Of a stretch of DNA of 64,000 nt, positions 18,042 through 27,314 are shown piece after piece. Position numbers and translations under genes: made by a program. Below the pieces are notes generated by a model, which was not told the DNA's origin, made no database searches, and was given only the letters and a program-made list of their open reading frames with translations. Origin of the DNA: Massiliimalia massiliensis (GTDB taxonomy: Bacteria; Bacillota; Clostridia; Oscillospirales; Ruminococcaceae); contig NZ_FUHT01000003.1 in the NCBI RefSeq assembly GCF_900155615.1, forward strand, positions 496,001 to 560,000, in the 5' to 3' direction. Each line of letters opens with the position of its first letter. Positions within the stretch are counted from its first letter, which is position 1.

Positions 18042-18184
18042 AGGAACCTCCAGTCAAGATAAAAGAAGCGAATTACTAATGTAACTTTCGTAAGATACTG
18101 CTGTTTTTATTATTATATAGTGCTGATTTTAAAATGTCAATTCTTTTTTTGAAAAATAAATTATATATTTTTTATAAAAAACTA

Positions 18185-18212
18185 TTGACAAACAAATAAA
18201 ATATGTTATATT
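18185..18212 (+). promoter_or_regulatory. Promoter of the sugar ABC operon
   Basis: TTGACA (18185-18190), 16 bp, TATATT (18207-18212). This is about 280 bases before the first start codon, which makes an unusually long leader containing a terminator. The gap 18042-18490 holds no gene. Confidence 0.7.
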
Positions 18213-18285
18213 TATTATCAAAGGGATCGAAGAAACGGAAATGTGTAAAAACTTACTTAATAAAGATATGTAAGTAATATGCGAT

Positions 18286-18416
18286 AAAGCATACTTTTTC
18301 TTGCGGATAAAATATATGCAACTATTCTCTAAAAACATCTGTTTATGCTATAAAACAGGTGTTTTTTTATACCTATTTTTATGAACGGAAAAGTATGCTT
18401 TTGCGGCATGCTGGAG
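18286..18416 (+). promoter_or_regulatory. Structured leader with internal terminator (putative attenuator)
   Basis: AAACATCTGTTT (18333-18344) pairs with AAACAGGTGTTT (18353-18364) and runs into TTTTATA, an intrinsic terminator about 120 bases before the start codon. Around it AAAGCATACTTTT (18286-18298) is complementary to AAAAGTATGCTTT (18389-18401), so the terminator sits in the loop of a longer pairing. The same 3' arm can instead pair locally: AGTATGC (18392-18398) with GCATGCT (18406-18412). A GGAGGTGA site follows at 18413 without an evident coding start. Competing structures of this sort are typical of attenuation; the signal is unknown. Confidence 0.5.
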
Positions 18417-18490
18417 GTGATATAGGAAAACCATTGCATCGGTCATCCGCATTGATCTAGTTTGAAACGAAAATTATCAAGGAGGAAACT

Positions 18491-19819
18491 ATGAAAAAAT
18501 TACTAGCTGCTTTATTGAGCGCCGCGCTGCTGGCCACAACTGCTGTAGGCTGCGGCAACAACGGAAATGGAACAGATACGTCCGGAAATACCGGAGCCGG
18601 CGATTCATCCGGCACAAAACAGGTGCATTTTGCCAACTGGTGGGGCGAACATGAAATTGAAATCGCAGATAAATACTTTAAGGAAAAATGGACGCCTGAG
18701 AGCGGTATTGAAGTGGTTTTCGATTATATTCCGTTTGACGGTTTTGTGCAAAAAATGGTTTCGGAAATTACCGCGGGAAATCCGGCTGACCTGATTCTCT
18801 GCAACAGTGATATGGTATCGTCTTATGCGAAGAACGGCCTGATGCTGGAACTGGATGAATACATGGAACGAGACAGTGTAGACTTCTCGGAATTTTATGG
18901 TTCACCGGATTGGGTTGTCAATGGTAAGATGGTTGGACTGCCATCCTGGTATGGCGCTTGGTTTATGTATGTCAATACTACCATGCTGGAGGAAAACGGA
19001 ATTGACGTACCGCGCGGCTCCTGGACCTGGGACGAAATGCGGGAAATCTGCCTGAAGGTGGCGGATTCGGGAAATGGAATTTATGGGCTGTCCGACGGGA
19101 TGTCTAATGAACCGATATATTGGTATATGCTCAATGGCGGCGCGGCATTTTCAGACGATATGTCCGAATGCACCATTAACTCCCCGGAGGTAGTAGATAC
19201 AATGGAATTTGTGCGGAAGCTGATCTACGAAGATAAAGTAGTACCGGAACCGTCCTCTTATTCCACAACGCCGGCCGACCAGCTTTTCCGTGATGGAAAA
19301 GCGGCGTTCCACTATAACGGAACCTGGACGGTCAATTACCTGCGCACCAATGCTGACAGTATTGATTTCAACTGGGACGTTATTTTTGCTCCAACCGGCC
19401 CGAATGCGAAGGGCGATGTAACTCCGGCGAGAAGCTCCGGTATGTTCATCCCGAAAAACGGGAAAGATGTGGAGACCTCCTGGGAGGTCATGAAGCACTG
19501 GGGAAGCGAGGAAGGAATCAACAACATCGATATCGGCGCGTTGTCCTCAATGCCTTCCAGCGCGGCAACATTGGAAGACGAAGCTTACTATACCTATCCT
19601 GACCAGCAGCCGGAATCCTTTAATAAAGACTTTCTGGGCGCTGTTGCTTCCCGGGCGAAATACTTCCCGTTTACCCATCATATCCTGGGCACAAATGTAC
19701 AGAATGCAATGAACTCCCTTTCCAATGTATGGGTAGAAAACAAGGATTCCAAAACTGTATGTGATGAAGCGTATGAGACCATTATGGCCAACTGGGATGC
19801 AATTGAGAAGGTTGGATAA
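18491..19819 (+). CDS. Extracellular sugar-binding lipoprotein of an ABC transporter
   Basis: A 442-residue family 1 solute-binding protein that captures a mono- or oligosaccharide outside the membrane. The lipoprotein signal MKKLLAALLSAALLATTAVG ends in Cys21, then a Gly/Asn/Thr-rich linker leads to the periplasmic-binding fold (HFANWWGEHEIEIADKYFKE at the start of the domain). Tight AAGGAGGAAACT ribosome site. Two permeases follow; no ATPase is encoded here, so a shared MsmX-type ATPase elsewhere must drive uptake. The divergent ROK regulator and downstream GH38-like gene suggest a mannoside-type or related oligosaccharide, which is inference. Confidence 0.9.
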   Translation: MKKLLAALLSAALLATTAVGCGNNGNGTDTSGNTGAGDSSGTKQVHFANWWGEHEIEIADKYFKEKWTPESGIEVVFDYIPFDGFVQKMVSEITAGNPADLILCNSDMVSSYAKNGLMLELDEYMERDSVDFSEFYGSPDWVVNGKMVGLPSWYGAWFMYVNTTMLEENGIDVPRGSWTWDEMREICLKVADSGNGIYGLSDGMSNEPIYWYMLNGGAAFSDDMSECTINSPEVVDTMEFVRKLIYEDKVVPEPSSYSTTPADQLFRDGKAAFHYNGTWTVNYLRTNADSIDFNWDVIFAPTGPNAKGDVTPARSSGMFIPKNGKDVETSWEVMKHWGSEEGINNIDIGALSSMPSSAATLEDEAYYTYPDQQPESFNKDFLGAVASRAKYFPFTHHILGTNVQNAMNSLSNVWVENKDSKTVCDEAYETIMANWDAIEKVG

Positions 19820-19858
19820 AATCTCAGTGTGAAAAAGGAAAATAGCTTTATGGCTGTT

Positions 19859-19878
19859 GGGATGGGAAAACCCATCCC
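19859..19878 (+). promoter_or_regulatory. Intercistronic hairpin after the binding-protein gene
   Basis: GGGATGGG-AAAA-CCCATCCC (19859-19878) with no T tract. Such hairpins typically protect the upstream binding-protein mRNA so that it exceeds the permease mRNA. Confidence 0.6.
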
Positions 19879-19908
19879 ATCTGCCGTAAAAAGGGAGTGG
19901 ACCTGAGA

Positions 19909-20841
19909 ATGAAAACCAAGAAAAAATTGACTCCAGCCCGCAAAAAGGCAATTTTAAAGGAGAATTTGACGGGATATGCTTTTATCAGCGTAAATGTCAT
20001 TTGGATTCTGGTATTTACTCTGTACCCGTTGATTTTTTCCTTTACCATCAGCTTTCAGGATTGGAATCCGATTGGCGGGGGCACCTTTGTCGGGCTGAAA
20101 AACTTTGTTGACGGACTCAAGGATACTATGTTTCATGAGGCGCTATTCAACAATTTCAAATATGCGATCTGGACGATCCTGGGAGGATTTATCCTTTCCT
20201 ACGGAGCTGCGCTGGCGGTCAAGGCGCTGCCCATCAAGCGTTTTTTGCGCTTCTTCTATTTTTTGCCCAGCATCTGCTCAACTGTTATGATCGCCATGGT
20301 ATGGAGCTATATGCTGGCTCCAAAGGTAGGGCTTATCAACAGCTTTTTGAGATTATTCGGTATATCAGAACCGCCAACCTGGCTGTCAAGCTCGACCTGG
20401 GCGCCGATATGCCTCTATTTTATCGTGGTGTGGGCAAACCTGGGCTATTGGATGGTGGTGTTCCTGACAGGGCTGTTGGATATTCCGGAAACCTATTATG
20501 AGGCGGCGAAAATTGACGGCTCAAGTATGTTTCATTCTTTCTTTAAAATCACATTGCCGCTTTCTACTCCGATTATCTTTTTCTATCTGTCCATGGGGCT
20601 GATTACCTGCTGGGGACAGTTCGATATGGCTGTTATCCTGGCCTCATCCTCTGGCGTAATCGGCACAGGCCCGGACAATTCGCTGCTGCTGCCGTCATAT
20701 CTGATTTACCGCAAGGCGTTCGGCGGTTCAATGGAGTTTGGCCCGGCTTCGGCTACCGGATGGATTCTCACAATTTTTATTCTGATTATTGCGTTGGTTA
20801 ACAATAAACTATCGAAAAGGTGGGTTTGCTATGACAAGTAA
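19909..20841 (+). CDS. Sugar ABC transporter permease (MalF/UgpA type)
   Basis: A 310-residue inner-membrane subunit with six helices. The EAA loop, which contacts the ATPase, reads YYEAAKIDGSSMFHSFFKIT. The ATG at 19909 has AAGGGAG 11 bases upstream; a GTG at 19897 overlaps that site and is less likely. The gene overlaps the next permease by 11 bases, indicating translational coupling. It forms the pore with the product of 20831-21682 and receives sugar from the lipoprotein at 18491. Confidence 0.92.
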   Translation: MKTKKKLTPARKKAILKENLTGYAFISVNVIWILVFTLYPLIFSFTISFQDWNPIGGGTFVGLKNFVDGLKDTMFHEALFNNFKYAIWTILGGFILSYGAALAVKALPIKRFLRFFYFLPSICSTVMIAMVWSYMLAPKVGLINSFLRLFGISEPPTWLSSSTWAPICLYFIVVWANLGYWMVVFLTGLLDIPETYYEAAKIDGSSMFHSFFKITLPLSTPIIFFYLSMGLITCWGQFDMAVILASSSGVIGTGPDNSLLLPSYLIYRKAFGGSMEFGPASATGWILTIFILIIALVNNKLSKRWVCYDK

Positions 20842-21682
20842 TAAAATCAAGGGAAATCCTGTTCAAAAGGTGATCTCCTATTTGCTGGCAATCCTGCTTT
20901 TGCTTTTGGTATTGATCCCGTTTATTACCGCGCTGGTGTCATCGTTTAAAACCGCGGATGATTTTTATGGGAACAGCTATACGCTTTGGCCGAGTGATTG
21001 GCGGATAGAAAACTATTTGGACGCATGGAATTTTGCGGCCTTTGGGACGTTTTTGAAAAATAGCATTGTATGCGCGGTCGTTGTAACAATATGCAGTACG
21101 ATTATCTCTTCGTTTGCGGCCTTTGGCTTTGCGCGGCTTCATTTCTTTGGACGGGATGTGATCTTCTACATCTTCATTATGACCCAGGGGATTCCGTTTG
21201 TAGTGCTGTTTATCCCGACCTACCTCCTGATGAATAACCTGGGACTGGTCAATACGCTGGCGGGGCTGATTCTGCCTTTGATTTCCTTCCCGATGGGGAC
21301 GTTTTTAATGCGCCAGACCATGCTGTCGATCCCAATCGACTATGAGTATGCCGCGATGATCGACGGCTGTAACCGCTTTCAGATGTTTTTCAAGGTTTTT
21401 TTGCCGATGGTTAATAATACTGTAATGGCGCTGGCGATCTTTACCTTTATGGGAAGCTGGAACAACTATATTTGGCCGTTGGTAATTATCAGTGATCAGA
21501 AGCTGTATACCCTGCCGATTGGCTTGACTCTTTATACGGTACAGTCGTCGATGGGACGGCGTCCTGAATGGAGCGTTATTATGGCGGCGGCTTTGCTGTC
21601 GGTTCTGCCCATTATGATTGTTTACTGCTTTGCCTCCAGACGGTTTATGGAGGGGATTGCACTTGGCGGCTTGAAGGCTTAG
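20831..21682 (+). CDS. Sugar ABC transporter permease (MalG/UgpE type)
   Basis: The second pore subunit, 283 residues. Its EAA loop is YEYAAMIDGCNRFQMFFKVFLP and it ends SRRFMEGIALGGLKA, the typical MalG/CarbohydrateABC C-terminus. The ATG at 20831 has AAAGGTGGG upstream and lies within the 3' end of the first permease gene. A longer reading frame to 20789 has no ribosome site and lies deep in the neighbour. About 160 bases separate it from the GH38-like gene, with no clear terminator, so the operon probably continues. Confidence 0.92.
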   Translation: MTSNKIKGNPVQKVISYLLAILLLLLVLIPFITALVSSFKTADDFYGNSYTLWPSDWRIENYLDAWNFAAFGTFLKNSIVCAVVVTICSTIISSFAAFGFARLHFFGRDVIFYIFIMTQGIPFVVLFIPTYLLMNNLGLVNTLAGLILPLISFPMGTFLMRQTMLSIPIDYEYAAMIDGCNRFQMFFKVFLPMVNNTVMALAIFTFMGSWNNYIWPLVIISDQKLYTLPIGLTLYTVQSSMGRRPEWSVIMAAALLSVLPIMIVYCFASRRFMEGIALGGLKA

Positions 21683-21846
21683 CGGGGGAAAGACAGATTC
21701 TATCACAATGTTTTCCATGCCTGTCCTGAGGAGGCGCGGTCGGATATCCGGGCGAGTCAGAAAGGCCTGGAGGATGAATGATGATATTTGTAATTTACTA
21801 ATTTTCAGAAAGGAAGTCTTTGCGGGGCAAGGGCTTGGTGATTAAT

Positions 21847-24321
21847 ATGAGTGATTCGGTTTTGATGTATCCTGAATCCTATCAGTGGAAATGGGTCTGC
21901 GCACAGCATCCGATGGTCTTGATCGGCGCGGATCAATCTTCCCCCAGGGCGCTGGAAACAGTCCCGCCGTGGGGTGGAAATGACGTCCGTGGATATTGTC
22001 TGAAAATGTATGAGATGATGAAAAAAGTCCTGGATACGCCGGAAATGAAAATAGATTTTGACCTATCAGCAAAAGAACTGCTGATGTTCCTGGAGGAGTT
22101 TCCGGAGGCAAAAGAGATGATCGACCAGCTTCTGAAGGAAAAAAGGCTTGGATTTGTCGGATGCGATTATGCGCAGGCGCATTATCATGAGGCCCGTTCT
22201 GAATCGGCGCTGCGTCAGCTCAGATATGGGGAAAAGATTTTCCGGGAGGTTCTGGGAATCCGGGCCGACACGTTCATGCATCAGGAAACGGGGCTGTTTG
22301 AAAACCTGCCCCAGCTTTTGGCGGCATATGGAATCAAAAAGGCGGCGATTCATCGGTTTACTTCTGCGTTTGAGTTTTTAGAAACTCCGGCATTGGAGAT
22401 CTGCTCAAATTTTGGCCAATTAGAGCTGGTCAGAAACGAGACTTTTGCAAGATGGTGCGGGCTGGACGGCACCTGTCTGCCGATTTATCTTCCGATTGTA
22501 CAGAACCATCTGAGCATGGATCTGGAGGTTGCCGCAGTATTTAACGAACAGGTTACGGATCCTGATTTTAAGGAAACACTGATGAAAGAGCTTCCGGAGG
22601 GCCAGCGGAAATACCCCACCAACTATGAGGAAAATCGGGGCTTGTACCGCAACGGCAGTATTATTATTGAATGCCCTGACCTGGTAGAAGTAAATGATGA
22701 TTATATCGCTGACCGGAAGCGTGTTGGAACATTCTGGCTGATGTCCGAAGCGCTGGACGAGGAACTGAAAACAGCAACGCGGATGCCAAAAATCCGGTAT
22801 TACACCTACTGGTCATACTGCGAAGGGGAATTCGGAGAAAAAATGTTCAAGGCCTACCGTTCAACGGAACAGGCTTTGCTTGCTGCCGAAACCATGCAGG
22901 TGCTGGCGGGCTTGGCCGGGCGCAAAATAGAACCGTTTGACGCTGATACAGCATGGGATCAGCTTTTGTCCGCCCAGCATCACGACATCAACTGGTATGA
23001 CACGCAGGAACTGAAGGATGCTTATATTGCGCAGATGGATCAGGCTGCAGCTTCAGCTGCAAGCTATATTAAGCTTGCGTCGGAGGCTGTCGGCGGTACG
23101 TCTGACAAGGACAGCAGATATGTCACAGTGTTCAACACACTTCCTGTGGCGCGCAGACAATGGGTAAGTGTCGACGTGCCGGGCAGAGCGTACCGTGTTT
23201 TTGATCAGGATCAGGAACTGCCGAGCCAGATGCAGGACGGGAAGCTCTGCTTTGAAGCCCGGATGGACGGACTCGGTTATCGCTCATTCCGATTGGAACC
23301 AAAATTAAATGAAGAGAAGGAGATTGTAATTACCGGGCCGTATCAGTTTGAAAATGATGTGATGCGCGTGACAATCCTTCCGGACGGGCGGATTTCCTCA
23401 CTTTGCTCCAAGCTGAGCGGAGAACGGCTGAACGGATTTGGAAACCTTCTGAAGGGCCGGTTGACTCATGCTGATAAATCTACCGAGTGGATCAGCAATG
23501 AAGATACAGGGAAGCGTGCCGTTTTATATCCCGGAGCGCTGTATGACCGGCTGATGGTAGAGGGCGAGATGGGGACGATTCCCTATAAAATGATGATGAA
23601 GCTTCCGCATGGCGCGTGCCAAACAATTGATTTTGATTTAGACGTGACCTTTGACCATCACGAAATGGGAGATTTCTATCATGATGAAAGCAAGCTCTGC
23701 CTCTATTGGGATTTGGCGCAGGATGACTCGGATATTCTGATTGACGAGCCGTTTGGCGTAGTAAAGAGCCGGCAGGACCGCCCGCTTCATCCCGCCAACG
23801 CGATAGCGGTTACAGAACGCGGAAAAGGGCTTGTTTATGAGCATACCGGTACGCCAAAGACCTGGGTATCGGACGGGCAGCTTGTCAACCTGCTGGCATG
23901 GGGCTCCAACAACTTTACCAACCGTTCTCCGTGGGGATGGTCGACCTTTGAAATTTATGATCTGCGGCTTAATGGAACCAGCTCCTACCATTATTCTATC
24001 AGCATAGCAGAAAATGACGATCCGGTTGCGTTCAGCAGAAAAATCATCGAAAGAATTACCCCGCCGGTTGCTGTACTGTCTCCGGAAGCGGTGGAGGAAA
24101 AGACCTTCCTGACAATCGACAGTGAAAATATTATCCCGACAGCGGTAGAACCGGCAGGGGATGAGATGATCGTGCGTATGTTCGATGTTTCGGGCAGGGA
24201 TGGAACGGTATTGTATTCCTCTGAACTGGAATTGCCGAAAAAAACAGACGTAGCGGGAAATCATGGAACTGCCTGTCTGGATACCCGACCCTATGAGGTG
24301 TTTGAGCTGCGATTTCGGTAG
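21847..24321 (+). CDS. GH38-like alpha-mannosidase-related glycosidase
   Basis: A protein of about 824 residues with the layout of GH38 alpha-mannosidases: an N-terminal (beta/alpha) domain with TGLFENLPQLLAAYGIKKAAIH, a helical middle domain with LLSAQHHDINWYDTQELKDAY (the conserved QxHD site), and C-terminal beta domains. It departs from the family in important places. The usual HSHWDREW start is absent and the D-x-FG nucleophile motif is replaced by a QETGLF stretch, so it is a divergent member whose substrate may not be mannose. The start is uncertain: TTG at 21820 has GAAAGGAAG upstream, ATG at 21847 has GGTGATTA. It is probably in the ABC operon. Confidence 0.75.
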   Translation: MSDSVLMYPESYQWKWVCAQHPMVLIGADQSSPRALETVPPWGGNDVRGYCLKMYEMMKKVLDTPEMKIDFDLSAKELLMFLEEFPEAKEMIDQLLKEKRLGFVGCDYAQAHYHEARSESALRQLRYGEKIFREVLGIRADTFMHQETGLFENLPQLLAAYGIKKAAIHRFTSAFEFLETPALEICSNFGQLELVRNETFARWCGLDGTCLPIYLPIVQNHLSMDLEVAAVFNEQVTDPDFKETLMKELPEGQRKYPTNYEENRGLYRNGSIIIECPDLVEVNDDYIADRKRVGTFWLMSEALDEELKTATRMPKIRYYTYWSYCEGEFGEKMFKAYRSTEQALLAAETMQVLAGLAGRKIEPFDADTAWDQLLSAQHHDINWYDTQELKDAYIAQMDQAAASAASYIKLASEAVGGTSDKDSRYVTVFNTLPVARRQWVSVDVPGRAYRVFDQDQELPSQMQDGKLCFEARMDGLGYRSFRLEPKLNEEKEIVITGPYQFENDVMRVTILPDGRISSLCSKLSGERLNGFGNLLKGRLTHADKSTEWISNEDTGKRAVLYPGALYDRLMVEGEMGTIPYKMMMKLPHGACQTIDFDLDVTFDHHEMGDFYHDESKLCLYWDLAQDDSDILIDEPFGVVKSRQDRPLHPANAIAVTERGKGLVYEHTGTPKTWVSDGQLVNLLAWGSNNFTNRSPWGWSTFEIYDLRLNGTSSYHYSISIAENDDPVAFSRKIIERITPPVAVLSPEAVEEKTFLTIDSENIIPTAVEPAGDEMIVRMFDVSGRDGTVLYSSELELPKKTDVAGNHGTACLDTRPYEVFELRFR

Positions 24322-24392
24322 AAATGGTGTCGATGATTATTTTTCCTTTGATATTGGCCTAAAAACAATAAGAAAGCACGGTGAATTCTTTT

Positions 24393-25556
24393 ATGGACTT
24401 TTCATATGAACAGACAACAAAAATTATTTTTGGCAAAGGGAAAATCAGCCGGATCGGTGCTGTTGCAAAGGAATACGGGACAGTGGCTCTACTGGTGACC
24501 GTTCCGGAATTTCCGGCAGTTTCTGCGCTTTACCAGAAAGTAAAAGCATATTTGAAAGAGGCCGGACTGCGCGTCGTTCATTTTGACGGCGTTGTTCCGA
24601 ATCCCACCACCGAAAGCGTAGACGCCGGCACAGAGCTGGCAAGGCAGGAGCAGGTAGATGTTGTTATCGGCCTCGGCGGAGGTTCCTCAATGGACACGGC
24701 AAAGGCAATCGCCATGGCGGCTGTCAATCCGGGACGGGCGTGGGATTATCTCTTTTTCAAAACTCCCCAGCCGGAAAAAACCTTGCCCTGCATTGCAGTG
24801 ACTACGACGTCAGGCACAGGGTCTCAGGTGACACAGGTCGCAGTTATGACAGAAACAGAAACCTGTACGAAAAGCGCGGTGTTTAACAATCTGATCTATC
24901 CCAGGGCTGCGCTGGTCGACCCGGAGCTAATGCTGACAGTGCCGGAGCATATTACGGCTTCCACTGGCTTTGATGCCTTCTGTCATTGCTTTGAAAGCTA
25001 TCTCAATGTCAAAAGCTCACTCTATACTGATATCATTGCACTGGAGGGCATCCGGATGACAGCGAAATATCTGCGGCGGGCTGTCCGTGATCCGGGCGAT
25101 ATAGAAGCACGGGAGGGGATGGCCTGGGCAGATACCTGCGGCGGGCTTGCTATCGCAAATGCCGGCGTAACCCTGCCGCACGGTGTGGGAATGACCATTA
25201 GCGGACATTGCCCGCAGATTATGCACGGCGAGTCACTGGCGCTGACCTATCCTTCATTTTTGCGCTTCACCAGGCCGGCCGCAGTAGAAAAGTTTGCGGC
25301 GGTTGGCCGGATTCTGGAGCCTGGTCTGTTTGGAGCTTCTGACGAGGAAGCCTCTTATGAATGCTGTGAGGCAATTGATCGGATGCTCAAAGAGATCGGG
25401 ATGTGGATCAGCTTCCGTCGGTTTGGCGTATCGACGCAGACCATTCGCAGGATTGCAGACCGCAGTCATGATCTGCCGGATTATCAGGCGAACCCGGTGA
25501 TTGCGGAGATTGATGAAATTTACCGTCAGCTAATGGATGGGTATGAGAGAACCTGA
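24393..25556 (+). CDS. Iron-containing alcohol dehydrogenase
   Basis: A 387-residue group III dehydrogenase that reduces aldehydes or oxidises alcohols with NAD(P). The nucleotide site GGGSSMDTAKAIA is near residues 95-107, and metal-binding histidines lie in FDAFCHCFESY, LPHGVGMTISGHCPQIMHGE. It resembles the YqhD/1,3-propanediol/lactaldehyde-reductase group. It comes about 70 bases after the GH38-like gene and may serve the same sugar locus, for example in lactaldehyde or glyceraldehyde reduction, which is inference. ATG at 24393 preferred over an upstream GTG at 24381. Confidence 0.9.
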   Translation: MDFSYEQTTKIIFGKGKISRIGAVAKEYGTVALLVTVPEFPAVSALYQKVKAYLKEAGLRVVHFDGVVPNPTTESVDAGTELARQEQVDVVIGLGGGSSMDTAKAIAMAAVNPGRAWDYLFFKTPQPEKTLPCIAVTTTSGTGSQVTQVAVMTETETCTKSAVFNNLIYPRAALVDPELMLTVPEHITASTGFDAFCHCFESYLNVKSSLYTDIIALEGIRMTAKYLRRAVRDPGDIEAREGMAWADTCGGLAIANAGVTLPHGVGMTISGHCPQIMHGESLALTYPSFLRFTRPAAVEKFAAVGRILEPGLFGASDEEASYECCEAIDRMLKEIGMWISFRRFGVSTQTIRRIADRSHDLPDYQANPVIAEIDEIYRQLMDGYERT

Positions 25557-25572
25557 ATTTTTGCACTCCCTT

Positions 25573-25625
25573 TTTCAGCGCGGAATAGCGTCCGCGATAA
25601 AGGGCGCTGTTCCGCCAGGCTGAAA
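25573..25625. other. Large imperfect hairpin downstream of the alcohol dehydrogenase
   Basis: TTTCAGC (25573-25579) pairs with GCTGAAA (25619-25625), and inside it GCGGAATAGCG (25580-25590) pairs with CGCTGTTCCGC (25605-25615) with one wobble; three bases bulge on the 3' side. No T tract follows. Eighteen pairs make this more than a chance hairpin. The rest of 25557-25904 has a terminator, a promoter and no gene. Confidence 0.5.
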
Positions 25626-25736
25626 TGGAATTTGCTTTGAATCTTCTCTCCCTGGAAAGAGCCGGCCGCAATATGCATTGCTGTAGGTCTCAAACAGTTT
25701 TTCAATACGGCTGCTCTGTGCGGGAGCAGGAGTTCA

Positions 25737-25774
25737 AAAAAGCAGGCAATCCAATTGTGGATTGCCTGCTTTTT
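25737..25774 (+). terminator. Intrinsic terminator of the sugar ABC-GH38-ADH operon
   Basis: Sixteen-bp perfect stem AAAAAGCAGGCAATCC / GGATTGCCTGCTTTTT (25737-25752 and 25759-25774). Confidence 0.88.
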
Positions 25775-25845
25775 ATAGGAAAGAATTTTTGCAGAACAGC
25801 CATTGCTCCTGAAACGGCAATCCTCCCGCTGCTAAAATGCTGTGT

Positions 25846-25874
25846 TTGACTGAAAAGAAAAAGAAGGGTATACT
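25846..25874 (+). promoter_or_regulatory. Sigma-A promoter of the second MATE gene
   Basis: TTGACT (25846-25851), 17 bp, TATACT (25869-25874). Transcription should start near 25881, so an ATG at 25884 would be almost leaderless, which favours the GTG at 25905 behind GGAGGA. Confidence 0.85.
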
Positions 25875-25904
25875 AAAAACAGAATGAATGAACGGAGGAG
25901 AGCA

Positions 25905-27314
25905 GTGGAGCGGGGACAGACAAGACAAGAGCTTTTGGCAAAGGAGCGGATTGGAAAACTGATTATCCGCTTTGCGGTACCGGCGGTAATGAGCTTTCTG
26001 GTCAATGCAGTGTATAATATTGTAGACCAGATTTTTATCGGGCAGAGCGTTGGAATGCTGGGAAATGCGGCGACCAATGTGGCGTTTCCGCTGACTACCA
26101 TCAGTACCGCAGTCGCGCTTTTATGCGGCGTGGGAACTGCCTCCAATTTTAATCTGGAGATGGGCCGTGGAAACCCAGATAAGGCGGGAAACATTGTAGG
26201 TACTGGAATTACTATGCTGGCGGTCAGCGGGCTGGTGATCTGTGCGGCTGTGCTGATCTTTTTAAGACCGCTGATGGGCGCGTTCGGCGCGACGGAAAAG
26301 GTACTGCCCTATGCGCTGTCCTATACGCAGATAACGGCCTTTGGGATTCCGTTCGCTGTGTTTGCAACCGGCGGGAGTCATTTGATCCGTGCAGACGGAA
26401 GCCCAACCTTTGCGATGATCAGTATTGCTTCCGGGGCAGTGCTCAACATTTTTCTGGATGCCTTTTTTATTTTTGGGCTGAATATGGGAATTGCCGGGGC
26501 GGCGCTGGCCACCTCGATTGGACAGGCTGTTTCCTGCTGCCTGGTAATCGGTTATCTGACCCGGTTTCAAAGTATTCACTTTACCAGGGCGCATTTTCAT
26601 CTGAATGCGGGGCGGGTTTGGGCGATCTGCTCACTGGGGGCGGCCGCCTGCCTGAACCAGCTTGCTATGACGGTGGTACAGATTACCATGAACCAGACCT
26701 TGACCTATTATGGGGCGTTGTCCCATTACGGGAGCGATATTCCCTTGGCCTGCGTTGGGGTGATATCAAAGCTCAATATTATACTGGTTGCTTTTTCTGT
26801 CGGAATTGCACAGGGCTGCCAGCCGATAGTCGGATTTAATTATGGGGCGAAAAACTTTGCGCGTGTGCGCAAAACCTATCGCTTGGCGGCTATCTGGGTA
26901 ACGGCTATTGCCACGGTTTTCTTTTTGTGCTTCCAGCTTATACCCCATGAGATTATCGCGATTTTCGGGAAAGGGAGCAATGAGTATTTTGAGTTCGCAA
27001 CCCGCTATCTGCGCATTTTTATGCTGTTGACCTTTATCAACGGAATCCAGCCGGTTACTTCCAATTTCTTCACCTCTATCGGGAAGGCGAACAGAGGGAT
27101 TTTTATTTCCTTAACACGCCAAATTCTATTTTTGCTTCCCCTGATTCTGATTTTCCCTTTGCTTTGGGGGATCGACGGAGTGATGTATGCCGGGCCGATT
27201 GCCGACGGTGTGGCGGCGGTTTTAGCCTTCGTGTTTATCTTCTTCGAGATGAGACAGATGAAGCGGGAAGAAGAAAAAGGCCGATTCAAAAATCAAGCTG
27301 ACCCACCCAAATAA
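25905..27314 (+). CDS. MATE family efflux transporter (MepA type)
   Basis: A 469-residue exporter with twelve predicted helices. The start ERIGKLIIRFAVPAVMSFLV and the following YNIVDQIFIGQSVGMLGNAA are characteristic of the MepA/DinF-like branch, different from the MATE at 2094-3497. GTG start with GGAGGAGAGCA upstream and its own promoter. It ends in a basic/acidic tail. It is the last gene before the accessory block; its stop codon lies in a hairpin, CCCACCC paired with GGGTGGG (27302-27327). No regulator is adjacent. Confidence 0.9.
   Translation: MERGQTRQELLAKERIGKLIIRFAVPAVMSFLVNAVYNIVDQIFIGQSVGMLGNAATNVAFPLTTISTAVALLCGVGTASNFNLEMGRGNPDKAGNIVGTGITMLAVSGLVICAAVLIFLRPLMGAFGATEKVLPYALSYTQITAFGIPFAVFATGGSHLIRADGSPTFAMISIASGAVLNIFLDAFFIFGLNMGIAGAALATSIGQAVSCCLVIGYLTRFQSIHFTRAHFHLNAGRVWAICSLGAAACLNQLAMTVVQITMNQTLTYYGALSHYGSDIPLACVGVISKLNIILVAFSVGIAQGCQPIVGFNYGAKNFARVRKTYRLAAIWVTAIATVFFLCFQLIPHEIIAIFGKGSNEYFEFATRYLRIFMLLTFINGIQPVTSNFFTSIGKANRGIFISLTRQILFLLPLILIFPLLWGIDGVMYAGPIADGVAAVLAFVFIFFEMRQMKREEEKGRFKNQADPPK

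Noticed and set aside
23638-24264. Minus-strand open frame opposite the GH38-like gene
   Set aside because: Lies fully within an intact gene, with shadow-like composition.
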